Shown here one piece after another: positions 25,760 to 34,120 of a stretch of DNA of 64,000 bases. The notes below the pieces were generated by a model. The model was not told the origin of the DNA. It made no database searches and saw only the letters and a program-made list of their open reading frames with translations. Origin of the DNA: Methanosarcina vacuolata Z-761. GTDB lineage: Archaea > Halobacteriota > Methanosarcinia > Methanosarcinales > Methanosarcinaceae. Positions within the stretch are counted from its first letter, which is position 1, and each line of letters begins with the position of its first letter. Both the position numbers and the translations under genes were made by a program. Where the stretch lies: NCBI RefSeq assembly GCF_000969905.1, contig NZ_CP009520.1, positions 1,116,001 through 1,180,000 on the forward strand. The letters are read 5' to 3'.

Positions 25760-25975
25760 CTGATTATCTAATTCTTATTCTCCTTATTCATTTCTGATTT
25801 TTCTATTACAGGATTTAAAATCACCCCAGTTAGCTGATGAACTCCACCTTATTGATAAACAAGATAATTTTTTTATTAATGAAATGATATTAATATTCAT
25901 TCAGCGTCTGTTTTTGTGACGAAAAACAGAACACGTCGAAGATTCATTGGAAACATATTTTGGCGGTAAAACTTT

Positions 25976-26338
25976 ATGGAAGATTTAATAATTTATTTAC
26001 TGATTGGTGCTGCAGCAGGTATTTTAAGTGGACTATTCGGGATTGGTGGTGGGGTTATAATTATTCCTGCACTGGTTGTTTTACAGGGATTTTCTCAAAT
26101 AAAAGCCCAGGGAACTTCTCTGGTCGCACTGCTTCCGCCTGTTGGCATACTTGCATTTCTTGAATACTATAAAAGGGGAAATGTTGATTTATATGCGGGT
26201 ATAATCATTTGTATTGCTATGGTTATTAGTGCAAAATTCGGAGCACAATTCGCAAATATGCTCCCGATGGATGTGTTGAGAAAGGCTTTTGGTATATTTG
26301 TTATTTTAATAGGAATAAAGACCTTTTTGGGAAAATAA
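25976..26338 (+). CDS. Half-size TauE/SafE (DUF81) membrane permease
   Basis: The protein is 120 residues with about four hydrophobic segments, roughly half the usual TauE/SafE transporter. It keeps the family repeat motif GLFGIGGGVIIIPALV at about 20-35 and QIKAQGTSLVALLP. The second repeat is missing, so it must dimerise to form a transport unit. Family members move sulfite, sulfoacetate or similar organic anions; the substrate here is unknown. No premature stop or frameshift is seen, so the half-size form appears natural. Confidence 0.75.
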   Translation: MEDLIIYLLIGAAAGILSGLFGIGGGVIIIPALVVLQGFSQIKAQGTSLVALLPPVGILAFLEYYKRGNVDLYAGIIICIAMVISAKFGAQFANMLPMDVLRKAFGIFVILIGIKTFLGK

Positions 26339-26558
26339 GAATTCTACTCCTAAGAATATCAGTAGTTATTCAGCCTACGCAAGATTCGTCTATTAATTTT
26401 GATTTCAACGTAAATCTGAAAAATAAACTAAAAAGCCTGAGTAAAAATCCGAAGTTTGAATAAAGGATTAGGGGTAAAATTATGATCTCAGAATTTCTCA
26501 GAATTTGTCGAAATTTCTGAAACTTTGTATCCCCCGAACTCTTTAAAAAGAAATGTAA

Positions 26559-28310
26559 TTAATACGAAGAATATTTTTTCTTCGCAGTTCGTGTATCTTT
26601 TGTATAACCTTTGCTGTTCGTATTGCGAGAGTCACTGCGAGAACCATTCCAGGAATCATTTCGAGAATAACTCCGAGAGCCGTTGCGAGTGTCACCGTGA
26701 GATTCACCAGCACTTTTTGAGCTTCTTCCCTTTGATTTCTGGGCAAGCTCTATAAAGGGTTTTCGACCTCTCTTTTTGTCTTTGAAGATTTCAAGCAGGG
26801 CTGAAGCCTGAGCAAAAGGTACAGTTACGAAGGAGAAGTGTGGGAAAATTTCCGCATCTCTTATTTTAAGGTCGTTTTCTCCGGTTTCTTCCTGCATAAA
26901 CTCACATAGCTTCTCAGGGGTCATGCCATCAGCTTTCCCCATTGCGATGAAAAGCCTGGTTTTACCTTTCCGGTCGACATATGAACTTCCGGAGATCTCT
27001 GTGTACATGCTTTCATCGAACATCTCTTTGAAAGAGTACTTCAGGAGGGCAGCCAGGATCTTTTCAGCCGGGTATTCTTCAAGAAGCTTCTCACTCATCT
27101 CAAGGCAGTCGCCGTACTCTTCGGTTTTTATAGTCTCTTCGAGTTCGGCTTTTACTCTTGCCCTTTTGGCTTTTATTACATCTTTTATCTCGGGAATTCG
27201 GCCTTTTTTCATTTCGGACTTTGAAGTCTTTTTTATGTAGGTGAGCCGCCTGTATTCCGTGGATGTAACGAAAGTGATCGCAGTTCCCTGCTTTCCTGCC
27301 CTACCGGTCCTCCCTATCCTGTGTACGTAGGATTCAGGGTCCTGCGGAAGGGAATAATTGATTACATGGGTCAGATCCAGAATATCGATACCTCGAGCTG
27401 CAACGTCGGTTGCCGCGAGGATGTTTATTTTTTGCTTTCTGAACCTGTTCAGTATCTTTTCCCTTTCATTCTGGGAAAGGTCGCCGTGCAGGGCATCGGC
27501 TGCATATCCTCGGTCTCCAAGCTTCTGAGCAAGTTGGGCGGTATCGGTTTTTGTTCTGCAGAACACAAGCCCGTAGAACTCGTCTTCAATATCGATAATC
27601 CTGCACAGGGCTTCAAATTTGTCGCTTTCCTTGACTTCGAAATAAATCTGCTCGGTCAGGTTTACATCAAGGTCTTCTTTCTCAATGGCAACATGCTCAT
27701 AGGTCTTCATGTATTTCTTGATGATTCCAAGGATTGGCTTTGGCATTGTAGCTGAGAAGAAAAGCATTCGCTTATCAGGCCCAGTTGCCTTTAAGATTTC
27801 CTTAATATCGTCAATGAAGCCCATATTGAGCATTTCATCAGCTTCGTCCAGTACGAAGTACGCGATGTCCTCAAGGTTCAAGCTCTTTCGCTCAAGGTGA
27901 TCGATTACTCTTCCGGGGGTTCCCACGACAATATCAACTCCGCTTTTCAGCACTCTGAGTTGCTGGGTCATGGACTGTCCCCCATAAATCGGGACGATAT
28001 GCAGCTTTTTGTCCCCTTTAAGGGAATTGAGTTCTTCTGAAACCTGGATTGCCAGTTCTCGAGTCGGGGTCAGGACTATCGCCTGCACCTTTCCTGATTT
28101 CTCCGGAATTTTTTCTATAATGGGGGCTCCGAAAGCCGTTGTTTTTCCGGTTCCGGTCTGAGCCTGCCCTATGATATCACATTCTCCTTTCAAAAAAAGC
28201 GGGATAACTTTTTCCTGAATTGGGGTCGGTTCTTCAAACCCTTTCTTTTTAAGGGCTTTTAACATACTGTCTGAAAGCCCTAATGCCTTAAATTTTGCTA
28301 ATTTTTCCAT
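26559..28310 (-). CDS. DEAD-box ATP-dependent RNA helicase with DbpA-like C-terminal domain
   Basis: The protein is 583 residues. Helicase motifs in order are TPIQEKVIP (Q motif), AQTGTGKTT (I), PTRELA (Ia), GTPGRV (Ib), DEAD (II), SAT (III), ATDVAARGID (V) and HRIGRTGRAG (VI). About 455-530 carries a DbpA/DeaD-like RNA-binding fold (LFIAMGKADGMTPEKLCEFM). The last ~60 residues are a disordered Ser/Asn/Arg/Gly tail with repeated SR and NS steps. It likely remodels RNA in ribosome assembly and mRNA turnover; DeaD-type archaeal helicases are often cold-induced. The gene is monocistronic. Confidence 0.93.
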   Translation of the reverse strand: MEKLAKFKALGLSDSMLKALKKKGFEEPTPIQEKVIPLFLKGECDIIGQAQTGTGKTTAFGAPIIEKIPEKSGKVQAIVLTPTRELAIQVSEELNSLKGDKKLHIVPIYGGQSMTQQLRVLKSGVDIVVGTPGRVIDHLERKSLNLEDIAYFVLDEADEMLNMGFIDDIKEILKATGPDKRMLFFSATMPKPILGIIKKYMKTYEHVAIEKEDLDVNLTEQIYFEVKESDKFEALCRIIDIEDEFYGLVFCRTKTDTAQLAQKLGDRGYAADALHGDLSQNEREKILNRFRKQKINILAATDVAARGIDILDLTHVINYSLPQDPESYVHRIGRTGRAGKQGTAITFVTSTEYRRLTYIKKTSKSEMKKGRIPEIKDVIKAKRARVKAELEETIKTEEYGDCLEMSEKLLEEYPAEKILAALLKYSFKEMFDESMYTEISGSSYVDRKGKTRLFIAMGKADGMTPEKLCEFMQEETGENDLKIRDAEIFPHFSFVTVPFAQASALLEIFKDKKRGRKPFIELAQKSKGRSSKSAGESHGDTRNGSRSYSRNDSWNGSRSDSRNTNSKGYTKDTRTAKKKYSSY

Positions 28311-28820
28311 GTACTCACTCTAATATTGACATTTTTTTACAGATCGCTCAATTTGCAGGTCTGCTGCTTACATGCTCTGCCGCATACCCGGCAGTATCCT
28401 TTGCGGAAGAGGCCATTTATTGAAACCAGTACATGATACCAGCTAAAAACAGGTAAACACGTCGTATAAATGGTTGATATTCCCCGGGAATGCGAGAAGG
28501 TGCCTAAGGACCAGGGAAATTCACAACCGAGATACATTAAACTTATACAGCAAAAATTCGATTTTCTTGGATAAGTTCCGGACGCTTTTTTGAGTTCTTC
28601 CCTGTGATACAGGCAGACGAAATTATTAGATTAAATAAGATTAAGTTAGATAACCTTTGACTTAAGTAGTACCCTGTTACCCATTCCTGTATATAACCCT
28701 TTGCAACTCCTCTAATGAGGTTTTCAATAATAAAGCTTTCTATCATCCAAAGCTTTCTATCACCAAAGAGGCCCCAGAGTCAGATGCTATTGGTTTTCAG
28801 GAAAAACCGTTTGTAGGTAT

Positions 28821-28893
28821 CAATTACAAGTATCCATTACAAGTCTCAATTACAAGTCTCAATTACAAGTCTCAATTACAAGTCTCAATTACA
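28821..28893. repeat. Tandem repeat, 13-bp unit
   Basis: About five copies of TCTCAATTACAAG lie in the 28311-28970 spacer, between the helicase start and the next minus-strand gene. The rest of that 660-bp spacer has only short unsupported frames. Confidence 0.85.
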
Positions 28894-28970
28894 ATACAGG
28901 TAAAGTAGTGGCTAATGCAGATATAAGAAGTAATCAAAAGACGGAAAAATTTTCAGATACCGTCTGTTCA

Positions 28971-29411
28971 TTAATACCAGCCGTGAAAACAAAGCTCATC
29001 GGTTAACATTTCTTTAAGAAGGTTCAGCCTCTCGATAGAATTCCTTATCTGTTCGGGTTTGTCCAGTACTTCTTCACACCCGGTTTCTTCCTGTATTGTT
29101 GTGATCCTCAAAAGCTCGGCAAAGTTAACGCACTCATCCAGAAAGCTGTTGAACAGCTTGCGGGCTTTTACAAGACCATCCGAAGTTCTGAAATCGGGCT
29201 GAACAGTTTTTTCGTACTCTGCTCTCTGTTTCATTTCTGAGACCAGGAAACGGGACTCAACGTAATCCCTTTCATCCAGAAGATCCCCGAGGTTCCTGAG
29301 ATCAGTCCCTATATGCTGAGTAAAGTAAGCAATTTCAAAAGCCCATTGTTTATCAAAATTAGTTTCCGGCCCTTTATTGGAAAAAGGAACTCCATTCATC
29401 AGCCAGCTCAT
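28971..29411 (-). CDS. Hypothetical alpha-helical protein
   Basis: The protein is 146 residues, predicted almost wholly helical from its heptad-like leucine and charged patterns: FEIAYFTQHIGTDLRNLGDL, VSEMKQRAEYEKTV, FNSFLDECVNFAELL and ERLNLLKEMLTDELCFHGWY. There is no signal peptide or membrane segment. The ATG lies near 29411 with an unclear ribosome site. I do not recognise a family. Codon use and length support a real gene. Confidence 0.55.
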   Translation of the reverse strand: MSWLMNGVPFSNKGPETNFDKQWAFEIAYFTQHIGTDLRNLGDLLDERDYVESRFLVSEMKQRAEYEKTVQPDFRTSDGLVKARKLFNSFLDECVNFAELLRITTIQEETGCEEVLDKPEQIRNSIERLNLLKEMLTDELCFHGWY

Positions 29412-29530
29412 CTCCGATTAATATTTGCCTTTTTTCATTATTAACATCTAAGAGAAAAGAATAAAAGTTTAACGTTTAACTAATTTTTCTGGCTCTATAA
29501 TGTGTTTTCTGGATTTTCTTTGGGAGTAAC

Positions 29531-29689
29531 TCACGGAGGGCATATGTCTTTAGAGTTTGTCCTGATTAAACTCAGGACTCCTTTCTCAATCAGCTTCTTT
29601 ACTGCTTTTTCATTCTCTACTTCTCCAGAAAAAGCTTTCTTTTTTGCTCTCTCATAACATCTTCCAACAAGTTTGGGACTGCCTGCCAC
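29531..29689 (-). CDS. Possible small basic protein or gene remnant
   Basis: A 52-residue minus-strand frame from a GTG at 29689 to the TGA at 29533-29531 reads VAGSPKLVGRCYERAKKKAF, then SGEVENEKAVKKLIEKGVL. Its composition is more protein-like than the surrounding spacer. There is no good ribosome site (AAGG abuts the GTG) and a stop lies just upstream. It may be the 3' end of a lost gene. Confidence 0.25.
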   Translation of the reverse strand: MAGSPKLVGRCYERAKKKAFSGEVENEKAVKKLIEKGVLSLIRTNSKDICPP

Positions 29690-29773
29690 CCTTGAAATTT
29701 AGGCCCTGGCACTTATAAGGATATGTTTTAATATTGTCATGTTGATTTTTTCTTAAAATGGGTGATGGGTAAA

Positions 29774-30313
29774 ATGCAACTGGAATACAGTGTAAGAGGA
29801 GCCGAACTTTCGGATCTGCATAAAATTATGGTGCTTTATAAGACTGTTGCAGCCCGCTCGGGTGGAATTGCAAGACATGCCGATGAGGTCACTGAAGCTT
29901 ATGTCCGAAATTTCATCGAGAGATGCCATGAGACAGGAATTATTCTGACAATTGAAGACCCTTCAAACCCTGAAGCCCTGATCGCGGAAGTTCATACCTG
30001 CAGCCCGGGTATAAGGGTTTTTTCACATCTTTTCAGCGACCTTACAATAGCCGTGCACCCCGATTATCAGGATAAAGGAATAGGATCATTACTCTTCCAA
30101 ACCCTCTTGCAGGAAATTGAATTAAAACATCCCGAGATTCTCAGGATTGAACTCATTACAAAGGAAAGCAATCAAAAAGCCATAAAGCTCTACAAGAAAT
30201 TTGGTTTCAGGACTGAAGGCAGACTTGAAAAGCGAATTTCAGGCAAAACTGGAGAACTGGAAGCAGACATTCCTATGGCCTGGATCCGACAGGAACGAGA
30301 ACCATCATTTTAA
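29774..30313 (+). CDS. GNAT-family N-acetyltransferase
   Basis: I choose the ATG at 29774 (179 residues); a GTG and an ATG 9-12 nt upstream overlap the GGTGATGGG-like ribosome site. The GNAT acetyl-CoA loop is QDKGIGSLLFQTLL (Q/RxxGxG/A), preceded by the beta-strand LTIAVHPDY and followed by ELITKESNQKAIKLYKKFGF. Members acetylate proteins or small amines such as antibiotics, spermidine or ribosomal N-termini. The substrate is not predictable here. A degenerate array and spacer follow. Confidence 0.8.
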   Translation: MQLEYSVRGAELSDLHKIMVLYKTVAARSGGIARHADEVTEAYVRNFIERCHETGIILTIEDPSNPEALIAEVHTCSPGIRVFSHLFSDLTIAVHPDYQDKGIGSLLFQTLLQEIELKHPEILRIELITKESNQKAIKLYKKFGFRTEGRLEKRISGKTGELEADIPMAWIRQEREPSF

Positions 30314-30654
30314 GGAAAACAAACGAAGCTAAGCTTTCTAATTCATTGGTCATCGGTTAAGGAAGTTTCTTGCCTGAAAGTTATCTATTTTGCATTAGAA
30401 ACCGACCTTAAATTTTCGCTTCTTTACATGAAATTGATACTCAGTCCCAGCTCATAAGTTCTTAAAATATTTAACAAAAGTTGTGGGGATGGACGCAGTT
30501 TATCACAATTTTTCACTTAACCAAAGACGCATGGAAGAGCCTTTTATGAGCTGATATAGGAACTAAGGTAGAGAGAAATTCTTGAAATTCAGACGAAGTA
30601 CAGTAGTCAACAGAAAAACAAGAATAAGAGAGAAAAGTAACAATCAGTAGAAAA

Positions 30655-30780
30655 ATGGGAAATCAAGAGAAAAATGGGAAATCAAGAGAAAAATGGGAAA
30701 TCAAGAGAAAAATGGGAAATCAAGAGAAAAATGGGAATCAAGAAAAAATGGGAAATCAAGAGAAAAACAGAAATTAAGAA
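30655..30780. repeat. Tandem repeat, 19-bp unit, downstream of ech
   Basis: Six or so copies of ATGGGAAATCAAGAGAAAA lie here, some shortened. The array sits in the 30314-30940 spacer between the GNAT gene and the 3' end of echF. An 83-codon frame through it is a by-product of the repeat and is not listed as a gene. Confidence 0.88.
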
Positions 30781-30940
30781 AAAAATGTTTTTTCTGACTG
30801 AGTGGCTTTTGGGAACCCCATTCAAGGATTCCCTTAACTGCCATATTAGACCGGAGAGTATTCAGTATTGTTTTTCAGGCATAATATTTAAAAAATTAAA
30901 AAAAGCAGTATCAAAAAAGAATTAATTTAAAAATTAGTTC

Positions 30941-31318
30941 TTATTTTGAAGATGCTTCTTTTGGAGCTTTTGGCTTGTCTACTATTGGAACCGCTATCTT
31001 AATAAATTCCTTAGCACCAGTCTTTGCTCTTTCATTAGAGATTGATATACAGTCTTTAGGGCAGCCGTTAACGCATTCAGTGCACATAATGCATCTAAAT
31101 ACATTGAGTTCCCATGTTTTGTTGGCCTTAGTAACTGTTATTGCATCAGGTGGACATTTCTTTTGACATAATCCGCACAGAATACAGTTATCAGGGTTAA
31201 AAACAATTCTTCCTTTGAACTCCTTAAAAGGTGCCCTCACCTCGAAGGGGTAAAGTCTGGTAGCAGGTTTACGAGAAATATTTGCTATTACAAGGTTTAA
31301 CATGCCCATTAATATCAC
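30941..31318 (-). CDS. echF: Ech hydrogenase subunit EchF (two-cluster polyferredoxin)
   Basis: The protein is 125 residues with two [4Fe-4S] motifs, CILCGLCQKKCPPDAI and CIMCTECVNGCPKDCI (CxxCxxCxxxCP). It passes electrons between soluble ferredoxin and the EchC cluster, on the cytoplasmic face of the membrane complex. It is the last gene of echABCDEF, 8 nt after echE. The C-terminus is a short Lys/Pro-rich tail. Confidence 0.95.
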   Translation of the reverse strand: MILMGMLNLVIANISRKPATRLYPFEVRAPFKEFKGRIVFNPDNCILCGLCQKKCPPDAITVTKANKTWELNVFRCIMCTECVNGCPKDCISISNERAKTGAKEFIKIAVPIVDKPKAPKEASSK

Positions 31319-31326
31319 CCTTCTTT

Positions 31327-32403
31327 TTATCTTTCAGTGCAGCTAATGCAGGGGTCTATAGTAAGTACAACTATAGGCACATCAGCGAGTTTGACGCCTG
31401 GCAGCATAAGTAACAGTGAAGGTATGTTTGCAAAGGTAGGTGTCCTTACTTTAAGTCTCTCCAGGTTTTTGGTACCATTGCCTTTCACATAGTATACAAC
31501 TTCACCTCTGGGCTGCTCTGATCTCATAACCGCTTCACCGGTAGGGAAACCCTTTACACGTGTTGCAATCTCACCTTCAGGCAGCTTGGAGATAGCATTT
31601 CTTACCAGTTTGATAGCCTCGTATATCTCATCTATCCTTACTTTAGTTCTGCCGTAACAATCTCCTTCACTTGCAGTGGCTGCCTTAAAACCGAGATCCT
31701 TGTATATGTCCCAGTCTTCTGTATTTCTTACGTCAATAGCGTTTCCGCTTCCTCTAAGTGTAGGCCCAGCAGTTCCTGCCTCATATGCAAGCTGCTTTGA
31801 CATTACACCCAGTCCCACAAGTCTTTTCTTTACGGTGTAGTTGTTTACAAACACCTTTTCTATATTTTTGACTTTGGGTTCCAGGTCATCAAGGGTCTTC
31901 AGGATCTGATCAATCTGTTCTTTAGTCAAATCTCTGGAAGCTCCTCCGACTTTGGACATCGAGTGTATAACTCTGTTTCCAGTGAATCTCTCTAATAGAT
32001 CCAGTACGTCTTCTCTGTACTTCCAGCATTCATAAAAGAGACTTTCAAATCCGAAACCATCTGCGAACAGGCCAAGCCAGAGAAGGTGACTGTGAATTCT
32101 GCAGAGTTCACTATTTATTACTCTTAAATACTGAGCTCTTTCAGGGACTTCAACATCGAATAGTTTCTCGACTGCCCTTGAATAAGTTATACCATGGATG
32201 CCACTGCAGATTCCACAGATTCTTTCGCAAATGTACATCGTTTGATTGTAGTCCTTTGTGTCTATGAATTTCTCAAGCCCTCTGTGTACATAGCCCAGTG
32301 AGGGAAGTACTCCAACAACAACCTCGTTGTCAATCTCGAGTTTTAAAGAAACTGGCTCGGGTAAAACGGGATGCTGAGGACCAAATGGTATTACGGTTGT
32401 CAT
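31327..32403 (-). CDS. echE: Ech hydrogenase large subunit EchE (NiFe centre)
   Basis: The protein is 358 residues. The nickel ligands are in ERICGICSGIHG (RxCGxC) near residue 65 and DPCISCTER at the end (DPCxxC). Only three residues follow the last Cys, so there is no cleavable C-terminal extension, as expected of Ech- and CooH-type large subunits. FGPQHPVLPEPV near the N-terminus is shared with complex I NuoD. It catalyses reversible H2 oxidation/proton reduction with ferredoxin. Confidence 0.96.
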   Translation of the reverse strand: MTTVIPFGPQHPVLPEPVSLKLEIDNEVVVGVLPSLGYVHRGLEKFIDTKDYNQTMYICERICGICSGIHGITYSRAVEKLFDVEVPERAQYLRVINSELCRIHSHLLWLGLFADGFGFESLFYECWKYREDVLDLLERFTGNRVIHSMSKVGGASRDLTKEQIDQILKTLDDLEPKVKNIEKVFVNNYTVKKRLVGLGVMSKQLAYEAGTAGPTLRGSGNAIDVRNTEDWDIYKDLGFKAATASEGDCYGRTKVRIDEIYEAIKLVRNAISKLPEGEIATRVKGFPTGEAVMRSEQPRGEVVYYVKGNGTKNLERLKVRTPTFANIPSLLLMLPGVKLADVPIVVLTIDPCISCTER

Positions 32404-32425
32404 GTGATTCTCCTCTCAAACTGCT

Positions 32426-32779
32426 TTAAGCCAAGGGAGTTTTTGGACTGTTTGGCGTTAAGTAAAGGTGGCCCTTGTAGTCGATTGCTAAACCTTCGAA
32501 AGTCAATCCGAAAAGATCCTGGTACTCGTTCTCGATCAAAAGTGCACATAGGTAAATGCCTGACACACTCTTGGGTTTCTCACCTGGTTTCACAAAGTAC
32601 CTCAGATGCTTTAGTTTGTCGTCTTTCTCGAAGATGTATATCAACTCGTGGCCTTCGTTAGCTTTCAGGCATATCATAGTAACATATCGATAGCCATCAC
32701 TTTTCAAACCCTCAACAGCTTTTAGCACTTCTGGCATGCTTTTAATTTCTGTTATATTTGGAATCACATTATCAAGCAT
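32426..32779 (-). CDS. echD: Ech hydrogenase subunit EchD
   Basis: The protein is 117 residues, NuoC-like. GYRYVTMICLKANEGHELIYIF and the C-terminal YQDLFGLTFEGLAIDYKGHLYLTP correspond to the 30-kDa complex I subunit pattern. It bridges the catalytic EchC/EchE pair. The start overlaps the echC stop by 8 nt. Confidence 0.93.
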   Translation of the reverse strand: MLDNVIPNITEIKSMPEVLKAVEGLKSDGYRYVTMICLKANEGHELIYIFEKDDKLKHLRYFVKPGEKPKSVSGIYLCALLIENEYQDLFGLTFEGLAIDYKGHLYLTPNSPKTPLA

Positions 32780-33242
32780 TCGATGGCACCTCGTTTCCTT
32801 TCAATTTTACTTCCTTTCCTCTGATATTCCCTTTCTTCTTTTCTTCAAGTATTGAAAGTGCTGCTACTACGCCGTCAAGTATGGCTTCAGGCCTTGGGCA
32901 GCATCCGGGAACATATGCATCTACAGGTATGACCTGGTCTACTCCACCTATCACATTATAGCAATCATGGAATATCCCACCTGTAGATGCACAGGCGCCT
33001 ACAGCTAAAACGACTTTTGGATCAGGGATCTGGTTGTAAATGTTTTTAAGCACATTTACACTCTTGTAATTCACAGAGCCTGTAACCACCATTATATCAG
33101 CTTGCTTGGGAGTGCCGATGTTTAAAACACCAAATCTTTCAGCATCATATAGAGGAGTAAGACAGGCCACTACTTCAATATCACAGCCATTGCAACTGTT
33201 CACGTTTACATGTATGATCCATGGGGATTTTGCCAAACTCAT
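32772..33242 (-). CDS. echC: Ech hydrogenase small subunit EchC
   Basis: The protein is 156 residues, NuoB-like. Cysteine ligands for the single proximal [4Fe-4S] cluster are in NSCNGCDIEVVAC, GACASTGGIF and VPGCCPRPEAIL. It relays electrons to the NiFe centre in EchE. It is tightly packed between echB (14-nt gap) and echD (8-nt overlap). Confidence 0.95.
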   Translation of the reverse strand: MSLAKSPWIIHVNVNSCNGCDIEVVACLTPLYDAERFGVLNIGTPKQADIMVVTGSVNYKSVNVLKNIYNQIPDPKVVLAVGACASTGGIFHDCYNVIGGVDQVIPVDAYVPGCCPRPEAILDGVVAALSILEEKKKGNIRGKEVKLKGNEVPSNA

Positions 33243-33256
33243 AAGTGTCCCTCTTT

Positions 33257-34120
33257 TTAAGCTAATTTGACTCCGCTAACGTACAGGAATGCTATGTTCA
33301 CAATCGAAATTATTAGCAGGACTGTCCAGCTCAGTTTGAGCATCCACTGCCAGTATACTCTTGCAGTAATGTTATCTATAACAATTATAAGCAAGTAAGC
33401 AATGATGCCTAAAAGCACACCTATTATTGGGTTTGATGCCCAGAATAAGAATATGAGTCCTGTTAAAAACACATATTCATAGAAGTGTGCAATCTCGATG
33501 GTGGCAAACCCTGGCCCTCCATATTCGGTTGTCATACCTTTAACCAGCTCCTGGTGACCATGGTGAGAGGTTGAGTAGTCAAAGGGAGACTTTTTCAATT
33601 TTATATTTAGGACAACTATCATTGCTATGAATATAAGAGGCGTATACATTAGCAGAGGGGATGACGCATCTAACAGCGCAGATAGTTTGAAAGTGCCGGT
33701 AAGCAAGTAGATTGCAAGAGCATATAAAATTAAAACTGGTTCATAGGACAGTATGGCCATTATTTCTCTTGAACTTCCTACTCTAGCGTACGGAGAACCA
33801 GTGCTCATTCCTCCTACAATTAGAGCTACCGAAGCTACTGTGTAGACGAATATTATCATCAGAAAGTCTTGTTTGAAAACTAACATAAAAAGACTCAAAA
33901 TGATAAAGACGAGGTACACGATTACGTAAAAGTTTTGAGATGAATTTACAACCATGTTGTCTTTGCTGAGGAGCTTCTTAACATCATAGTATGGCTGCAA
34001 AAGAGGAGGACCTACTCTACCCTGCAGTCTTGCAGTGATTTTCCTGTCTACTCCTGAGGCTAAACAGCCGATGATAGGAGCAACAATTAAGACAAGAATA
34101 ATTGTTAGAATCTCATTCAT
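33257..34120 (-). CDS. echB: Ech hydrogenase membrane subunit EchB
   Basis: The protein is 287 residues with about eight membrane helices, NuoH-like. ASGVDRKITARLQGRVGPPLLQPYYDVKKL is the family signature (given here as split motifs ARLQGRVGPPL and QPYYDVKKL). KKSPFDYSTSHHGHQELVKG is the acidic cytoplasmic loop. It couples electron transfer to ion movement. Its ATG overlaps the echA stop by 4 nt. Confidence 0.95.
   Translation of the reverse strand: MNEILTIILVLIVAPIIGCLASGVDRKITARLQGRVGPPLLQPYYDVKKLLSKDNMVVNSSQNFYVIVYLVFIILSLFMLVFKQDFLMIIFVYTVASVALIVGGMSTGSPYARVGSSREIMAILSYEPVLILYALAIYLLTGTFKLSALLDASSPLLMYTPLIFIAMIVVLNIKLKKSPFDYSTSHHGHQELVKGMTTEYGGPGFATIEIAHFYEYVFLTGLIFLFWASNPIIGVLLGIIAYLLIIVIDNITARVYWQWMLKLSWTVLLIISIVNIAFLYVSGVKLA

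Noticed and set aside
28337-28746. Two short minus-strand frames upstream of the helicase
   Set aside because: Composition is non-coding, no ribosome sites, no family recognised.
30674-30925. 83-codon Lys/Glu-rich frame
   Set aside because: It is the translation of the 19-bp array plus spacer, with no start signal.
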